NCBI RefSeq assembly: GCF_000332645.1
Contig: NZ_AMXN01000001.1
Location: forward strand, 744,001 to 808,000
Reading direction: 5' to 3'
Origin: Bacillus inaquosorum KCTC 13429
GTDB lineage: Bacteria; Bacillota; Bacilli; Bacillales; Bacillaceae
Length of the DNA stretch: 64,000 nt
This document shows positions 45,652 through 55,444 of the stretch, piece after piece. The notes beneath the pieces were generated by a model. The model had not been told where the DNA came from. It made no database searches and saw nothing but the letters and a program-made list of their open reading frames with translations. Each line of letters begins with the position of its first letter. Within the stretch, counting starts at the first letter, position 1. The position numbers and the translations under genes were made by a program.

Positions 45652-47028
45652 TTAGTCATTTCTCCGCAAACGTTTATATACAATCAAGGTTACTAGCCAA
45701 CTAATAGCAATGATTCCTACAAAAAGTAATAGCATATTACTGTACAAATAAGCGGAATGATCAACGTCAATAGGCAGCATCCTACGATCTAGTAAGCGGA
45801 TGGATAATAAACCGCCTACAATCGCAATACCCGTTCCCTCCGATAAAAAGCTGGTGAAATTAAGCAAACTCATTCCAGCACCAGCTTCCTTTTGTTTCAA
45901 ACTACTAGCCACAATTGTAGATATAACTGTTTTTGTGAAAGAAAGTCCCCCAAAAACAAAAACGAATACGATGGTCATGAGCCATGGTGTTGCATCTATA
46001 AAAAAGGCAGCGATTAAAAAGCTGGAAGACATCAATGCAATCCCAATTGTTAATACATACAAAGAACCTTTCCGATCAACAAGCACTCCTCCAATGTAAC
46101 CGAAGATGATGACACTCATTGTTCCTGGAAAAATAATCCCGCTTCCAATTGCTGCAGTACTTAAATGGTAAACATCTTTCATCATATAAGGAACCATAGA
46201 GACAAATCCTGCTACAGTGCCAAATATCAGTCCTCCGCAAAGGACGCCAATCATAAATAAGACATTTTTCCCCAGAGCAGGATCAATAAAAGGTTCTTGG
46301 GCTCCCCTAATATGTTTTACAAAAATCAGGAAGGTTAGAATACTAATCATCAAAAAAGAAATGCTATATGATGTTGTAAACAGCATAAAAAATACGATAC
46401 CAGCAGACATCAATATAATCCCTGCCATATCAAAGTGACCTCTTAATCTTTCTTCCTTCTTCAATAGTTTTATAAGGAATGGAACAGTGATAATTGTTAC
46501 AGTTGGAATAAGAAGCAAATATGACCAATGAAAACAATGAGCAATCACTCCGCCAATAGCTGGTCCAACACCTTCCCCCATTGCTACTAGGGACCCGATC
46601 AGACCAAATGCTTTACCCCTGTTTTCTTTTGGAATATAGCGCGCAACTACAACCATCACAAGGGCTGGGAATGCGGCTGCACCAGTCCCTTGAATAAACC
46701 GGGCAAAAATGAGTATAGGAAAGAATGAGTGTCCAACAAATCCAATTATCGATCCGAAGCAATTTACCGTAATCCCAAATAGGAGCAGTTTTTTGATGCT
46801 AAGCTGATCCGATAACTTTCCATACAGAGCTGTTCCGATGGAAAAGGTTAACATAAAGGCTGTGTTCACCCAGTTCGCACTCGCTGGCAGTTTATTAAAA
46901 TCGTTAGCAATATCAGGTAATGAGACGTTCAAAACCATTTCATTTAATACGCTGAAAAATGACAGAACACAAAGCCAAATTAAAACTTGGTTGTGCCGTA
47001 AAGTTGGCTGTGAATAAGACGTATTCAC
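45652..47028 (-). CDS. tetL: Tet(L)-type tetracycline-metal/H+ antiporter
   Basis: This 14-helix DHA2-family MFS exporter has 458 residues from a GTG start with GGAGGGG 5 bases upstream. The N-terminus MNTSYSQ, the motif [24 protein letters not shown] and VGPAIGG (motif C) match chromosomal Tet(L) of B. subtilis, which exports tetracycline-Me2+ in exchange for H+ and also exchanges Na+ or K+ for H+. It is about four-fifths identical to that protein from memory. A 20-codon leader precedes it. It is flanked by yyaL fragments B and C. Confidence 0.93.
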   Translation of the reverse strand: MNTSYSQPTLRHNQVLIWLCVLSFFSVLNEMVLNVSLPDIANDFNKLPASANWVNTAFMLTFSIGTALYGKLSDQLSIKKLLLFGITVNCFGSIIGFVGHSFFPILIFARFIQGTGAAAFPALVMVVVARYIPKENRGKAFGLIGSLVAMGEGVGPAIGGVIAHCFHWSYLLLIPTVTIITVPFLIKLLKKEERLRGHFDMAGIILMSAGIVFFMLFTTSYSISFLMISILTFLIFVKHIRGAQEPFIDPALGKNVLFMIGVLCGGLIFGTVAGFVSMVPYMMKDVYHLSTAAIGSGIIFPGTMSVIIFGYIGGVLVDRKGSLYVLTIGIALMSSSFLIAAFFIDATPWLMTIVFVFVFGGLSFTKTVISTIVASSLKQKEAGAGMSLLNFTSFLSEGTGIAIVGGLLSIRLLDRRMLPIDVDHSAYLYSNMLLLFVGIIAISWLVTLIVYKRLRRND

Positions 47029-47061
47029 AATTTCCCCTCCATTAATGAGGGCAGACGTAGT

Positions 47062-47124
47062 TTATAGGGCCATTGATACGCTTCCCTCTTTTAATTGTAC
47101 CCTTTTCATTTTATTGCACTTCAT
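47062..47124 (-). CDS. Leader peptide of tetL (20 residues)
   Basis: This 20-residue frame starts with ATG at 47124 (GGGGGAG upstream), begins MKCNKMKRV and ends in TAA 33 bases before tetL. It closely resembles the known leader peptide of the B. subtilis tet gene. In that system tetracycline affects translation of the leader and thereby re-initiation at tetL. A TATAAT -10 (47145-47160 region, minus strand) lies upstream. The region from here to 47392 holds nothing else that I can identify. Confidence 0.88.
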   Translation of the reverse strand: MKCNKMKRVQLKEGSVSMAL

Positions 47125-47392
47125 AATAACTCCCCCTACATTTGATTGATATGTCCTTATTATATATAGACTAAGGTTTAAACTTTTACTATTTTATACA
47201 ACAATTTGGCCCGAATGTGGAACAAGAAAAAATTTTAATAAGCCCAAAAGTAAACTCACCAAAATTTTATTCATTTTTCTCTCCGGTGGCATAATGAAAC
47301 ATTATATTATGTTTTTGCATCTCTTTTATCAATAAACAGTCAGTTATTGTATTTGTTTTTGGTTACTGTGGTAACCTGAATATAACCAAATT

Positions 47393-47595
47393 GGAAAGAA
47401 GATGATCCCATGACAAAGAAAAATAAACCCAATAGATTAATCGCTGAGAAGTCTCCTTATTTACTTCAACACGCCCACAACCCTGTGGACTGGTTCCCTT
47501 GGGGAGAAGAAGCCTTCGAAAAAGCAAAACGCGAAAACAAGCCGGTTTTGGTCAGCATCGGTTATTCGACTTGTCATTGGTGCCATGTCTATTAA
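47393..47595 (+). pseudogene. yyaL fragment C (5' end of yyaL, with RBS and start)
   Basis: GAAAGAAGATGATCCC precedes an ATG at 47410. The 61-residue frame matches YyaL 1-60 nearly throughout ([42 protein letters not shown], then CHWCHV) and stops right after the CxxC motif with VY and TAA. It is the longest and best preserved copy. Cargo (yyaQ-like gene) follows. Strain 168 has a short ORF, yyaO, near this position that may be an equivalent; I could not verify this. Confidence 0.9.
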
Positions 47596-47707
47596 AGTAA
47601 CCAAAATAGACAACCAAGGATCATTGAGTGCAAATCCCTGTGATTTTTTCAAAGATGGAATGAGAGAGAAGAAAGTAACCGTAAGTAGTTGGAGGGATGA
47701 TTGAAGT

Positions 47708-48070
47708 ATGTTAACAAGAGAAGATATCTTTAAACACGTCAAAGAAAAATACGGTACATCGCCTGATTACCCGTGGAAGAAATACCCACACTATGCTGCT
47801 TTGAGACATGAGTCAAACAAAAAATGGTACGGTCTTATAATGAATGTTCTCCCGGAAAAATTGGGATTTGATAGAAGTGATGAAATAGATATTCTGAATC
47901 TAAAATGTCCTCCTGAAATAAGTGATAGTTTAAGAAATGGGGAAAATATCCTTCCTGGATATCATATGGATAAGGAACATTGGATTTCACTTATTTTGGA
48001 ACGTACAGATCCAGAAGGAGAAATTTATTACTTAATCGAGCAAAGCTTTAATTTAACCAAATCAAGCTAG
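47708..48070 (+). CDS. yyaQ: YyaQ-like MmcQ/YjbR-family protein
   Basis: The product has 120 residues: a helix TREDIFKHVKEKYGTSPDYPW, then HYAALRHESNKKWYGLIMNV and a C-terminal MDKEHWISLILE. This is the MmcQ/YjbR (DUF419) pattern of a CyaY-like fold with an MMC-resistance link. YyaQ in strain 168 is a member at the same locus, though there it is placed on the other side of the tet gene as I recall. GGAGGG lies upstream of the ATG. Function is unknown. Confidence 0.85.
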   Translation: MLTREDIFKHVKEKYGTSPDYPWKKYPHYAALRHESNKKWYGLIMNVLPEKLGFDRSDEIDILNLKCPPEISDSLRNGENILPGYHMDKEHWISLILERTDPEGEIYYLIEQSFNLTKSS

Positions 48071-48278
48071 ATTAGTGGGCACTTTCATTTTAGGACATTG
48101 TTCTTCTCTCTATGCTACCAACGCTACTTAAAACTCTCTGGGTGTTAGTTGAAGAAGAAAGTACTGTTAACCGCCCATCATATATTATGAGTACTGATTT
48201 TCTCAAGTAAAACATTTCAAGAAAACCTGAATTTTTTCTGTAAAGCAACGTTATGACAACATGTCGAACGTAACTAAA

Positions 48279-48367
48279 TTCGGCTATTCGACATGTCATT
48301 GGTGGCATAGGATCTTTTTTATATTAGATGCACACAACAACTTCATCCAAATACAAAAAACGAATGG
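48279..48367 (+). repeat. yyaL fragment D (only the CxxC-coding end) with 3' flank
   Basis: TTCGGCTATTCGACATGTCATTGGTGGCAT (described here in two parts: TTCGGCTATTCGACATG, then TCATTGGTGGCAT) equals the yyaL codons for GYSTCHWCH. It is the shortest trace. The bases from 48319 on match the flank after fragment 0 at 42928. The rest of 48071-48518 shows no gene that I can support. Confidence 0.72.
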
Positions 48368-48518
48368 GAACTATATACTAGTTGTTTTTTTATTTACAGT
48401 CTAAACAAAGTAAAGGAAGTATTACTTGAATAACTTCTACTCTCCAAACGATAGCTAGCCTTGGCCTATTCTAAAGAACATTGTCATTTATGCAAATTAG
48501 GAAACTAATTTATCATAG

Positions 48519-49355
48519 CTAGCCTTCAATTAAACGTTTTAACTTAAGCTCAGTTTCAGTATCCTCAACTGGAGTATAGACGCTGCATCTTAAATCAGTA
48601 TCCCCATGCACTTGTAATGAAGTAAGATTAAACAACATTTTACCTACCTTAGCATGACGAAACTCAATTAATACTTCAGGAGCAGAGCTTATCTCATTTT
48701 CATTCCAAATTTTACGAAACTCAGGATATGCCTGTTCCATTTCTTGTATAAATTGCTCATACCAGTCATCAGCCACATACTGTCCATAATACGTTCTAAA
48801 TATTGCGATATATCCTCTAACAAAATGCTCCCAATTCACTGCTAAACTTTTAAATTCCTTTCTTGCGAATAGTAAGCGTATTATATTCCTTTCTGCCGGA
48901 TTGATTTGTTCAAAATCCAAAAATACATTAGCTGCTGCTTGATTCCACCCAACAATCTGACTTCTTCTATCTGATATAATCGTTGGGCAATAACGAAGTT
49001 CCTGCAAAATTTTCACTAAAGCCGGACTGATTTCCTTCTCCTTCTCATTTATAAAGGGTTGTTTCACTCCTTCCTCTAACGCTAGAGCATACAAATATCT
49101 CCTTTCATCGTTATTTAATTGTAATGCTCGAGAAATAGCATCTAATACCGAAGTAGATACTTTTATATCTCTGCCTTGTTCTAACCATGTATACCAAGTA
49201 AGACTTACACCGGCTAGTTGAGCCACTTCTTCTCTTCTTAGTCCTGGTGTTCTTCTGCGGGTTCCTACAGGTAAACCAACCATTTGGGGAGTAATTTTCG
49301 AACGTTGGTTCTTTAGAAATTCTGATAAAGCTTGAAGTCTTGTTTCAGGTTTCAT
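48519..49355 (-). CDS. XRE/MmyB-type regulator with ligand-binding domain
   Basis: The product has 278 residues. The N-terminal HTH has the MmyB signature RRRTPGLRREEVAQLAGVSLTWYTWLEQGRD (described as about residues 32-62). The C-terminal MLTR-type domain contains ILQELRYCPTIISDRRSQIVGWNQAAANVF, typical of PAS-like ligand-binding domains reported to hold fatty acids. It is divergent from a FabF paralogue, so it could sense a fatty acid and regulate that gene. It is AT-rich cargo within the yyaL array. The ligand is inference. Confidence 0.88.
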   Translation of the reverse strand: MKPETRLQALSEFLKNQRSKITPQMVGLPVGTRRRTPGLRREEVAQLAGVSLTWYTWLEQGRDIKVSTSVLDAISRALQLNNDERRYLYALALEEGVKQPFINEKEKEISPALVKILQELRYCPTIISDRRSQIVGWNQAAANVFLDFEQINPAERNIIRLLFARKEFKSLAVNWEHFVRGYIAIFRTYYGQYVADDWYEQFIQEMEQAYPEFRKIWNENEISSAPEVLIEFRHAKVGKMLFNLTSLQVHGDTDLRCSVYTPVEDTETELKLKRLIEG

Positions 49356-49388
49356 TAAGATCTCCCTTTAAAATAGTATTAATTATAC

Positions 49389-49418
49389 TAGGATAAACAA
49401 CAACTTGTAATAGGATAA
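49389..49418. promoter_or_regulatory. Direct repeats in the divergent mmyB-fabF promoter region
   Basis: TAGGATAA occurs at 49389-49396 and again at 49411-49418, exactly 22 bases (two helical turns) apart, between the two divergent starts. It is a candidate site for the MmyB-type regulator. Confidence 0.5.
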
Positions 49419-49458
49419 CACAATAGCTAAAGTTAATAAAAACAAGGAGGGAATTATC

Positions 49459-50691
49459 ATGAAAAGAGTTGTCATTACTGGAATGGGAGTTATTTCTCCA
49501 CTAGGAAATGATGTAAATAGCTTTTGGAATCAACTAGTTAAAGGACACTCGGGAATATCTCTAATTGATTCTTTTGATACTGCTGATTATAAAACAAAGA
49601 TAGCTGGAATAGTTCGTGATTTCGATGCAGATGAAATATTGGGGAGAAAAGAAGCAAAACGATTAGATCGTTTTAGTCAGTTTGCCTTAGCAGCAGCCGA
49701 ACAAGCATTAGAAAATTCACAATTACAGTTACAAAATGTTGATCTTGAACGTTTAGGGGTATATGTTGGTTCAGGAATCGGAGGCATACAATCGCTTGTT
49801 GATAATGTGAATGTATTAAATAAACGAGGTCCCGCGAGAGTAAGCCCTAGCCTTGTACCAATGATGATTTCAAATGCAGCTGCGGCCCAAATAAGCATAA
49901 AATTAGGAGCACAAGGACCATCATTATCACCAGTCACAGCCTGTTCAATCGGGAACACCTCTATTGGTGAAGCTTTCAATGCTATCCGAAATGATGAAGC
50001 AGATATTATATTTGCCGGTGGAGCAGAAGCTGCAATCACACAGTTATCTTTGGCTAGTTTTGGAAACGCCCATGCACTATCTACAAGAAACCAAGAGCCA
50101 AGTCGAGCCAGCCGTCCATTCGATACAGATAGAGATGGCTTTGTTATGAGTGAAGGCGCAGGTATCTTAGTATTAGAATCATTAGAAAACGCTATTCTTA
50201 GAGATGCGCCGATATTATGTGAAGTAGTGGGGTACGGAGCTAGTTCAGATGCTCATCATATGGTAGCATCACACCCAGAAGGTAAGGGTGCCTACTTAGC
50301 AATGAAAAAAGCATTGAGAAGTGCAAATATATCAACAGGTGAAATTGATGTTATTAGTGCTCATGCAACAAGTACACAAGTAGGTGATCGTTCAGAAGTT
50401 CTAGCTATTAAGAAATTATTTGGTGAACATTCACGTGAAATTCCAACAACTGCAAACAAGTCAATGACTGGGCACATGCTTGGTGCTGCTGGCGGAGTAG
50501 AAGCAATTGCTTTAGTGGAAAGTTTGAGACGAGGAATTATTCCGCCAACTATTAATGTAGAGAATCAAGATCCAGATTGCAACTTAGATGTTGTATCAGA
50601 AGCGAGACACCTTCCATTGAAATATGGGCTATCAAATTCTTTTGGTTTTGGAGGACATAATTCAGCAATCTTGTTAAAGCATTACGATTGA
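49459..50691 (+). CDS. FabF-type beta-ketoacyl-ACP synthase II paralogue
   Basis: The product has 410 residues. The condensing-enzyme triad is complete: Cys162 in VTACSIG, His302 in ISAHATST and His339 in KSMTGHMLGAAGG (Lys334). GSGIGG at about 104-109 carries the Ile of the known cerulenin-resistance position unchanged. KASII elongates acyl-ACP with malonyl-ACP. The house-keeping fabF lies elsewhere, so this is a second copy. It is divergent from a putative fatty-acid-binding regulator. Its role might be a substitute enzyme under FAS inhibitors or a specialised lipid; neither is proven. Confidence 0.92.
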   Translation: MKRVVITGMGVISPLGNDVNSFWNQLVKGHSGISLIDSFDTADYKTKIAGIVRDFDADEILGRKEAKRLDRFSQFALAAAEQALENSQLQLQNVDLERLGVYVGSGIGGIQSLVDNVNVLNKRGPARVSPSLVPMMISNAAAAQISIKLGAQGPSLSPVTACSIGNTSIGEAFNAIRNDEADIIFAGGAEAAITQLSLASFGNAHALSTRNQEPSRASRPFDTDRDGFVMSEGAGILVLESLENAILRDAPILCEVVGYGASSDAHHMVASHPEGKGAYLAMKKALRSANISTGEIDVISAHATSTQVGDRSEVLAIKKLFGEHSREIPTTANKSMTGHMLGAAGGVEAIALVESLRRGIIPPTINVENQDPDCNLDVVSEARHLPLKYGLSNSFGFGGHNSAILLKHYD

Positions 50692-50730
50692 AGACCCATC
50701 TTTATAGTTCAAAGGTGAAATAATGAATCT

Positions 50731-50757
50731 ATCAAGGGTTTATAGCCCTTGATTTTC
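50731..50757 (+). terminator. Terminator after the fabF paralogue
   Basis: ATCAAGGG (50731-50738) pairs with CCCTTGAT (50746-50753), followed by TTTTC. Confidence 0.82.
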
Positions 50758-50862
50758 ATTATGGAATACCTCACAGACAAATTATGACGGGCCTCAGCTA
50801 TCTGGTATATTAAATAGAGGAAAGAGAATACTTAAAAAAACATTTAGAAAGAAGGTGATCCC

Positions 50863-52932
50863 ATGCCAAATAAAAGTAAACCCAATAGATTAATCAATGA
50901 GAAATCACCATACTTACTCCAACACGCCCACAACCCCGTAGACTGGTATCCCTGGGGAGAAGAAGCCTTCGAAAAAGCAAAACGCGAAAACAAGCCGGTT
51001 CTCGTCAGCATCGGCTATTCAACATGCCATTGGTGCCACGTCATGGCCCACGAAAGCTTCGAGGACGCAGAAATCGCACGCCTTCTCAATGAACGGTTTG
51101 TGGCGATTAAAGTCGACCGGGAAGAGCGGCCTGATGTGGATTCTGTTTATATGAGAATCTGCCAGCTGATGACCGGGCAGGGCGGCTGGCCGCTGAATGT
51201 GTTTATTACGCCTGATCAGAAGCCGTTTTATGCGGGTACATATTTTCCAAAGACAAGTAAATTTAATCGTCCCGGTTTTGTTGATGTGCTTGAGCATCTG
51301 TCTGAGACGTTTGCGAACGATCGCGAACATGTCGAGGATATTGCGGAGAACGCCGCTAAACATTTGCAGACCAAAACAGCTGCAAAATCAGGCGAAGGCC
51401 TTAGCGAGTCAGCAACTCACCGGACATTCCTGCAGCTTGCCAACGGGTTTGATACGATCTACGGCGGCTTCGGACAGGCTCCAAAATTTCCGATGCCCCA
51501 TATGCTGATGTATTTGCTTCGTTATCATCACAATACGGGGCAGGAGAATGCTTTATACAACGTGACAAAAACGCTGGACAGCATGGCGAATGGCGGCATT
51601 TACGATCATATTGGCTATGGATTCGCCCGTTACTCGACCGATGACGAGTGGCTCGTTCCCCACTTTGAAAAAATGCTGTACGACAATGCACTGCTGCTGA
51701 CCGCTTATACAGAAGCCTATCAGGTCACGCAAAACAGCCGGTATAAAGAGATTTGCGAGCAGATCATCACGTTCATTCAGCGGGAAATGACCCATGAGGA
51801 TGGAAGCTTTTTCTCCGCTTTAGACGCGGACACAGAAGGAGAAGAAGGAAAATACTACGTGTGGTCAAAGGATGAAATCTTGAAAACGCTCGGAGACGAT
51901 CTCGGAACGCTGTATTGCCAAGTATATGACATCACTGAAAAAGGGAATTTTGAAGGCAAGAATATTCCGAATCTGATTCACACAAAGCGGGAACAACTCA
52001 TAGCTGATGCCAGTTTAACTAAGGAAGAGCTTAACCTCAAGCTCGAGGACGCAAGACAACAGCTCTTGAAGATACGCGAAGAAAGAACTTATCCGCATGT
52101 CGATGATAAGGTGCTGACCTCATGGAACGCGCTGATGATCGCTGGACTCGCCAAAGCGGCAAAGGTATACCAGGAACCGAAATATCTCAGCTTGGCGAAA
52201 GACGCCATCACATTTATTGAAAACAAGTTAATCATCGACGGCCGTGTAATGGTCCGATATCGAGACGGCGAAGTGAAAAACAAAGGCTTCATCGACGATT
52301 ACGCTTTTCTCTTATGGGCTTATCTGGATCTCTATGAAGCTTCGTTTGATCTTTCTTATTTACGAAAAGCGAAGAAACTGACAGACGATATGATCGGCTT
52401 ATTTTGGGATGAGGAGCATGGCGGATTCTATTTCACCGGACACGATGCAGAAGCCTTAATCGTCCGGGAAAAAGAAGTATACGACGGCGCTATGCCTTCC
52501 GGAAACAGCGTGGCAGCCGTTCAGCTGCTGCGTCTCGGACAGGTTACAGGCGACTTATCACTGATTGAAAAAGCGGAATCGATGTTTTCCGTATTCAAAC
52601 CGGACATCGACGCGTATCCGAGCGGCCATGCTTTCTTTATGCAAAGCGTGTTAAAGCATCTGATGCCTAAAAAAGAAATCGTTATTTTTGGCAACGCAGA
52701 CGATCCAGCCAGAAAACAAATCATAACTGCACTTCAAAAGGCCTTTAAGCCCAACGACTCTATTCTGGTGGCAGAGCATCCTGATGAATGCACAGACATT
52801 GCGCCATTCGCGGCAGACTACCGCATCATAGACGGCAAAACAACCGTGTATATTTGCGAAAACTTCGCCTGCCAGCAGCCGACAACAAATATCGAAGAAG
52901 CCATCCAAACACTAATAAGCAGCAGGGATTAA
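50863..52932 (+). CDS. yyaL: YyaL, thioredoxin-domain DUF255 protein (intact)
   Basis: The product has 689 residues, the length of YyaL in strain 168. The N-terminal thioredoxin-like domain has [14 protein letters not shown] (Cys55, Cys58) and a following segment with DREERPDVD. The rest is an alpha/alpha-toroid of the type found in glycosidases and GlcNAc 2-epimerases. Members are related to human SPATA20. Function is unknown. GAAGGTGATCCC lies before the ATG. It is the only intact copy and lies at the right end of a row of truncated 5' copies, all ending near codons 55-60. Confidence 0.95.
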   Translation: MPNKSKPNRLINEKSPYLLQHAHNPVDWYPWGEEAFEKAKRENKPVLVSIGYSTCHWCHVMAHESFEDAEIARLLNERFVAIKVDREERPDVDSVYMRICQLMTGQGGWPLNVFITPDQKPFYAGTYFPKTSKFNRPGFVDVLEHLSETFANDREHVEDIAENAAKHLQTKTAAKSGEGLSESATHRTFLQLANGFDTIYGGFGQAPKFPMPHMLMYLLRYHHNTGQENALYNVTKTLDSMANGGIYDHIGYGFARYSTDDEWLVPHFEKMLYDNALLLTAYTEAYQVTQNSRYKEICEQIITFIQREMTHEDGSFFSALDADTEGEEGKYYVWSKDEILKTLGDDLGTLYCQVYDITEKGNFEGKNIPNLIHTKREQLIADASLTKEELNLKLEDARQQLLKIREERTYPHVDDKVLTSWNALMIAGLAKAAKVYQEPKYLSLAKDAITFIENKLIIDGRVMVRYRDGEVKNKGFIDDYAFLLWAYLDLYEASFDLSYLRKAKKLTDDMIGLFWDEEHGGFYFTGHDAEALIVREKEVYDGAMPSGNSVAAVQLLRLGQVTGDLSLIEKAESMFSVFKPDIDAYPSGHAFFMQSVLKHLMPKKEIVIFGNADDPARKQIITALQKAFKPNDSILVAEHPDECTDIAPFAADYRIIDGKTTVYICENFACQQPTTNIEEAIQTLISSRD

Positions 52933-53828
52933 GACCCTTGCTGCTTACTTTGTGATTTCTTATGGTACCACAACGCGATTCCCGCAAAAACAAGGTTGAC
53001 CGCTATCGTAAATAAAGCCTCCCACATCGGGTTCCCCCGCGTAACCGTAAATAAAGAGGGAATTCCTCCATATACACTGTTTTTTTCTGTGATAAACATA
53101 CACAAAAACATATTATTCGCGGCATGGGCGCCAAGTGAGATTTCAATACTGCCTGTTTTAATCGTGTAATAGGTCCACACAAAACCAAATGTTAAATACT
53201 CAATTCCTGCCCAGACAGCGCCATTGTTCATCTCTGGATTCGCAAAATGCAATACGCCAAACAAGCCACCGACAACCAATGTCAAAATAAGAGGATTTTT
53301 CGTCACTCTCCCGAAAGCTTGAAGCAAAAATCCTCTGAAAAACAGTTCCTCAGCTGAGGTTTGAAACGGAACCAAAATGAGGGCAGCCGCTAGCAGCCAG
53401 ATAAACCGTGATGCATCAAACTCCTGCATTGAATAGCTGCCAGGATGAATCGCAAAATCAATCAATTGCACGGCGATCATCAGCAAGAAATAAGCAATAA
53501 AGCCAAAGAAAATTCTCCGCCAATTGATCTTTGCATTCGGTGTAATCACAGTTCGGAAAGGCCGTTTCAGAATAAAGCGAACAGCCAGCCATACTCCTGG
53601 AATCGCAAACAAATAAATAACATGAGACAAATAAAGATCAACCAGAGGATCACTCAGCACAGCTTTATCCACATCAAACGTGATATCGGGATTCACAATA
53701 ACCGTAAACAGTATCGCGAAAAGGTAAGCAATATTCCCGAATACATATAACCCTACCATCACCAAAAAGGCGAAAAAATATCTCCACAACGTATTGTTTC
53801 CTTCTATAGGACGGATAAATGAATTCAT
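52929..53828 (-). CDS. yyaK: YyaK, CPBP-family membrane metalloprotease-like protein
   Basis: The product has 299 residues from the ATG at 53828 (AAAGGAAG upstream). It has about eight membrane helices. The CPBP (Abi) motifs are present: [11 protein letters not shown] (motif 1), HFANPE (motif 2) and HAANN (motif 3). Such proteins include CaaX proteases and bacteriocin-immunity factors. The stop overlaps the yyaL stop convergently, and an 11-bp AAGCAGCA hairpin lies over both stop codons. The substrate is unknown. Confidence 0.9.
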   Translation of the reverse strand: MNSFIRPIEGNNTLWRYFFAFLVMVGLYVFGNIAYLFAILFTVIVNPDITFDVDKAVLSDPLVDLYLSHVIYLFAIPGVWLAVRFILKRPFRTVITPNAKINWRRIFFGFIAYFLLMIAVQLIDFAIHPGSYSMQEFDASRFIWLLAAALILVPFQTSAEELFFRGFLLQAFGRVTKNPLILTLVVGGLFGVLHFANPEMNNGAVWAGIEYLTFGFVWTYYTIKTGSIEISLGAHAANNMFLCMFITEKNSVYGGIPSLFTVTRGNPMWEALFTIAVNLVFAGIALWYHKKSQSKQQGS

Positions 53829-54054
53829 TCCTTCTATGTCTCTTCCTTTCAATGAGAATATTACTATATATTTGCATAATTTGGTCTATGAATCTACTGT
53901 TTTGGAAATCTTTTTAGCAAAATGAACATAAAAAGTGCGAATTTAGTTCTTCCATCTAGTGATTTGAACTCTGTCGCCAATGAATCAAGATACTTATAAT
54001 ATTCCCAAGAGGGGAATTTTCAGTCTTTTCTTACTACTCAAAAGGGGGTTTTTT

Positions 54055-55410
54055 ATGAATACGATCTTCAAACAGAAGAACACACATCCTTTCTCAAACG
54101 CAGCGAATCGTTTAGACCGCCTTCCGATTTCTCGCGTTCACTTCCAAGTATTAACCGCTCTCGGCATTGTTTATTTCTTCGATCTTGCAGATTTATTTAC
54201 CCTCAGCAATGTAGCGCCGGCACTGATCGAGCATTGGGGCATCCCGCTTTCAACCATTGCCAATGTAACGGCGGCTTCGTTTTTAGGCATGTTTTTAGGC
54301 GCATCACTGGGAGGAAGGCTGTCTGATCGAATTGGCCGAAAAAAGGCCTTAAATCTTTTTGTGTTCGTTTTCTCAATCGCATCGCTATGCAATGCAGCAG
54401 CATGGGACATCCCGTCTTTAATGACTTTCCGTTTTCTCACCGGGTTTGGTGTCGCAGCGGCCATGGTCATTACCAATAGCTATTTGGCGGAATTTTTCCC
54501 TTCCAGTGTCCGCGGAAAATATATTTCTTTCTGTGCCATGATTGGATTGATCGGCGTTCCGATCACCAATATTGTGTCTGCCTTTGTCATTCCGCTCGGT
54601 TCATGGGGATGGAGGCTTGTATTTGTATGGGGTGCCGTCGGCCTTATTTATTTTTTCTTTATTCGCCGTCTGGAAGAGTCACCCCGCTGGCACGAAAATC
54701 GCGGTGAATATGCGAAAGCCGATGCGATCCTCAATCGAATTGAGGAGCAGGTTGAACAGGAGAAAGGCCCGCTTCCGGCACCAGCTCAGCCTAAAGTAAG
54801 CGAAACTGTTCAGAAACATGCGGGTTACGCAGGATTATTGAAAGGAAGAAACCTCAAAATCACCATCGTTTTATCTGCTGTATGGATTTTTGAAACGTTT
54901 GGATTTTACGGATTTGCCTCATGGGTTCCCAGCCTGCTAAAAAGCAATGGCGTTACAATGGAAAATACATTGTGGTATAACGTACTGCACTCCGTCGGCG
55001 CTCCTCTTGGCGCATTGTTTGGTTCGATGATTTCTGAAAAGTTTCAGAGAAAATGGATTTTAGCCGCCAGCGCGTTTTTGACGGCCATCGCCGGTCTCTT
55101 ATATGGCATGACTTTTATTCCGATCATGATTATTGTGTTTGGTTTTATCGTCAATATCACGGAACGGGTTTTCACCTCGAACTTATACGCTTATACGTCA
55201 GAACCTTATCCGACTGAATACCGCTCGTCTGGCAGCGGTTTAGCCTATGGCCTCGGCCGCTTTTCAAACATTTTCGGCTCATTGCTCGTCGGGTTTATCG
55301 CCGTTCAGCTCGGCTATGTCAGCGTCTTCTTATTTATCGGCGGCTGCTGGCTCGCATGCTCCGTGCTGTTAATCTGCTTCGGCCCTAATACGAATGCAAA
55401 ACAGATTTAA
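54055..55410 (+). CDS. yyaJ: YyaJ, MFS transporter (metabolite:H+ symporter type)
   Basis: The product has 451 residues from the ATG at 54055 with AAGGGGG 6 bases upstream; the frame is open for 25 more codons but has no other ribosome site. It has 12 helices with FFDLADLFTLSNVAPAL in TM1 and LGGRLSDRIGRKKAL after TM2, as in the sugar/metabolite:H+ symporter family (e.g. NiaP-like). The central loop is charged. The substrate is unknown. Confidence 0.9.
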   Translation: MNTIFKQKNTHPFSNAANRLDRLPISRVHFQVLTALGIVYFFDLADLFTLSNVAPALIEHWGIPLSTIANVTAASFLGMFLGASLGGRLSDRIGRKKALNLFVFVFSIASLCNAAAWDIPSLMTFRFLTGFGVAAAMVITNSYLAEFFPSSVRGKYISFCAMIGLIGVPITNIVSAFVIPLGSWGWRLVFVWGAVGLIYFFFIRRLEESPRWHENRGEYAKADAILNRIEEQVEQEKGPLPAPAQPKVSETVQKHAGYAGLLKGRNLKITIVLSAVWIFETFGFYGFASWVPSLLKSNGVTMENTLWYNVLHSVGAPLGALFGSMISEKFQRKWILAASAFLTAIAGLLYGMTFIPIMIIVFGFIVNITERVFTSNLYAYTSEPYPTEYRSSGSGLAYGLGRFSNIFGSLLVGFIAVQLGYVSVFLFIGGCWLACSVLLICFGPNTNAKQI

Positions 55411-55417
55411 AAAAAGT

Positions 55418-55438
55418 CAGTGCGGATCTGCCGCACTG
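55418..55438. terminator. Bidirectional terminator between yyaJ and yyaH region
   Basis: CAGTGCGG pairs with CCGCACTG around ATCTG, with TTTTTTT on the minus strand. Confidence 0.85.
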
Positions 55439-55444
55439 ATCTTA

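Noticed and set aside
42895..51040. Insertion-sequence explanation for the yyaL fragments
   Set aside because: No transposase frame, terminal inverted repeats or target-site duplications were seen around the fragments.
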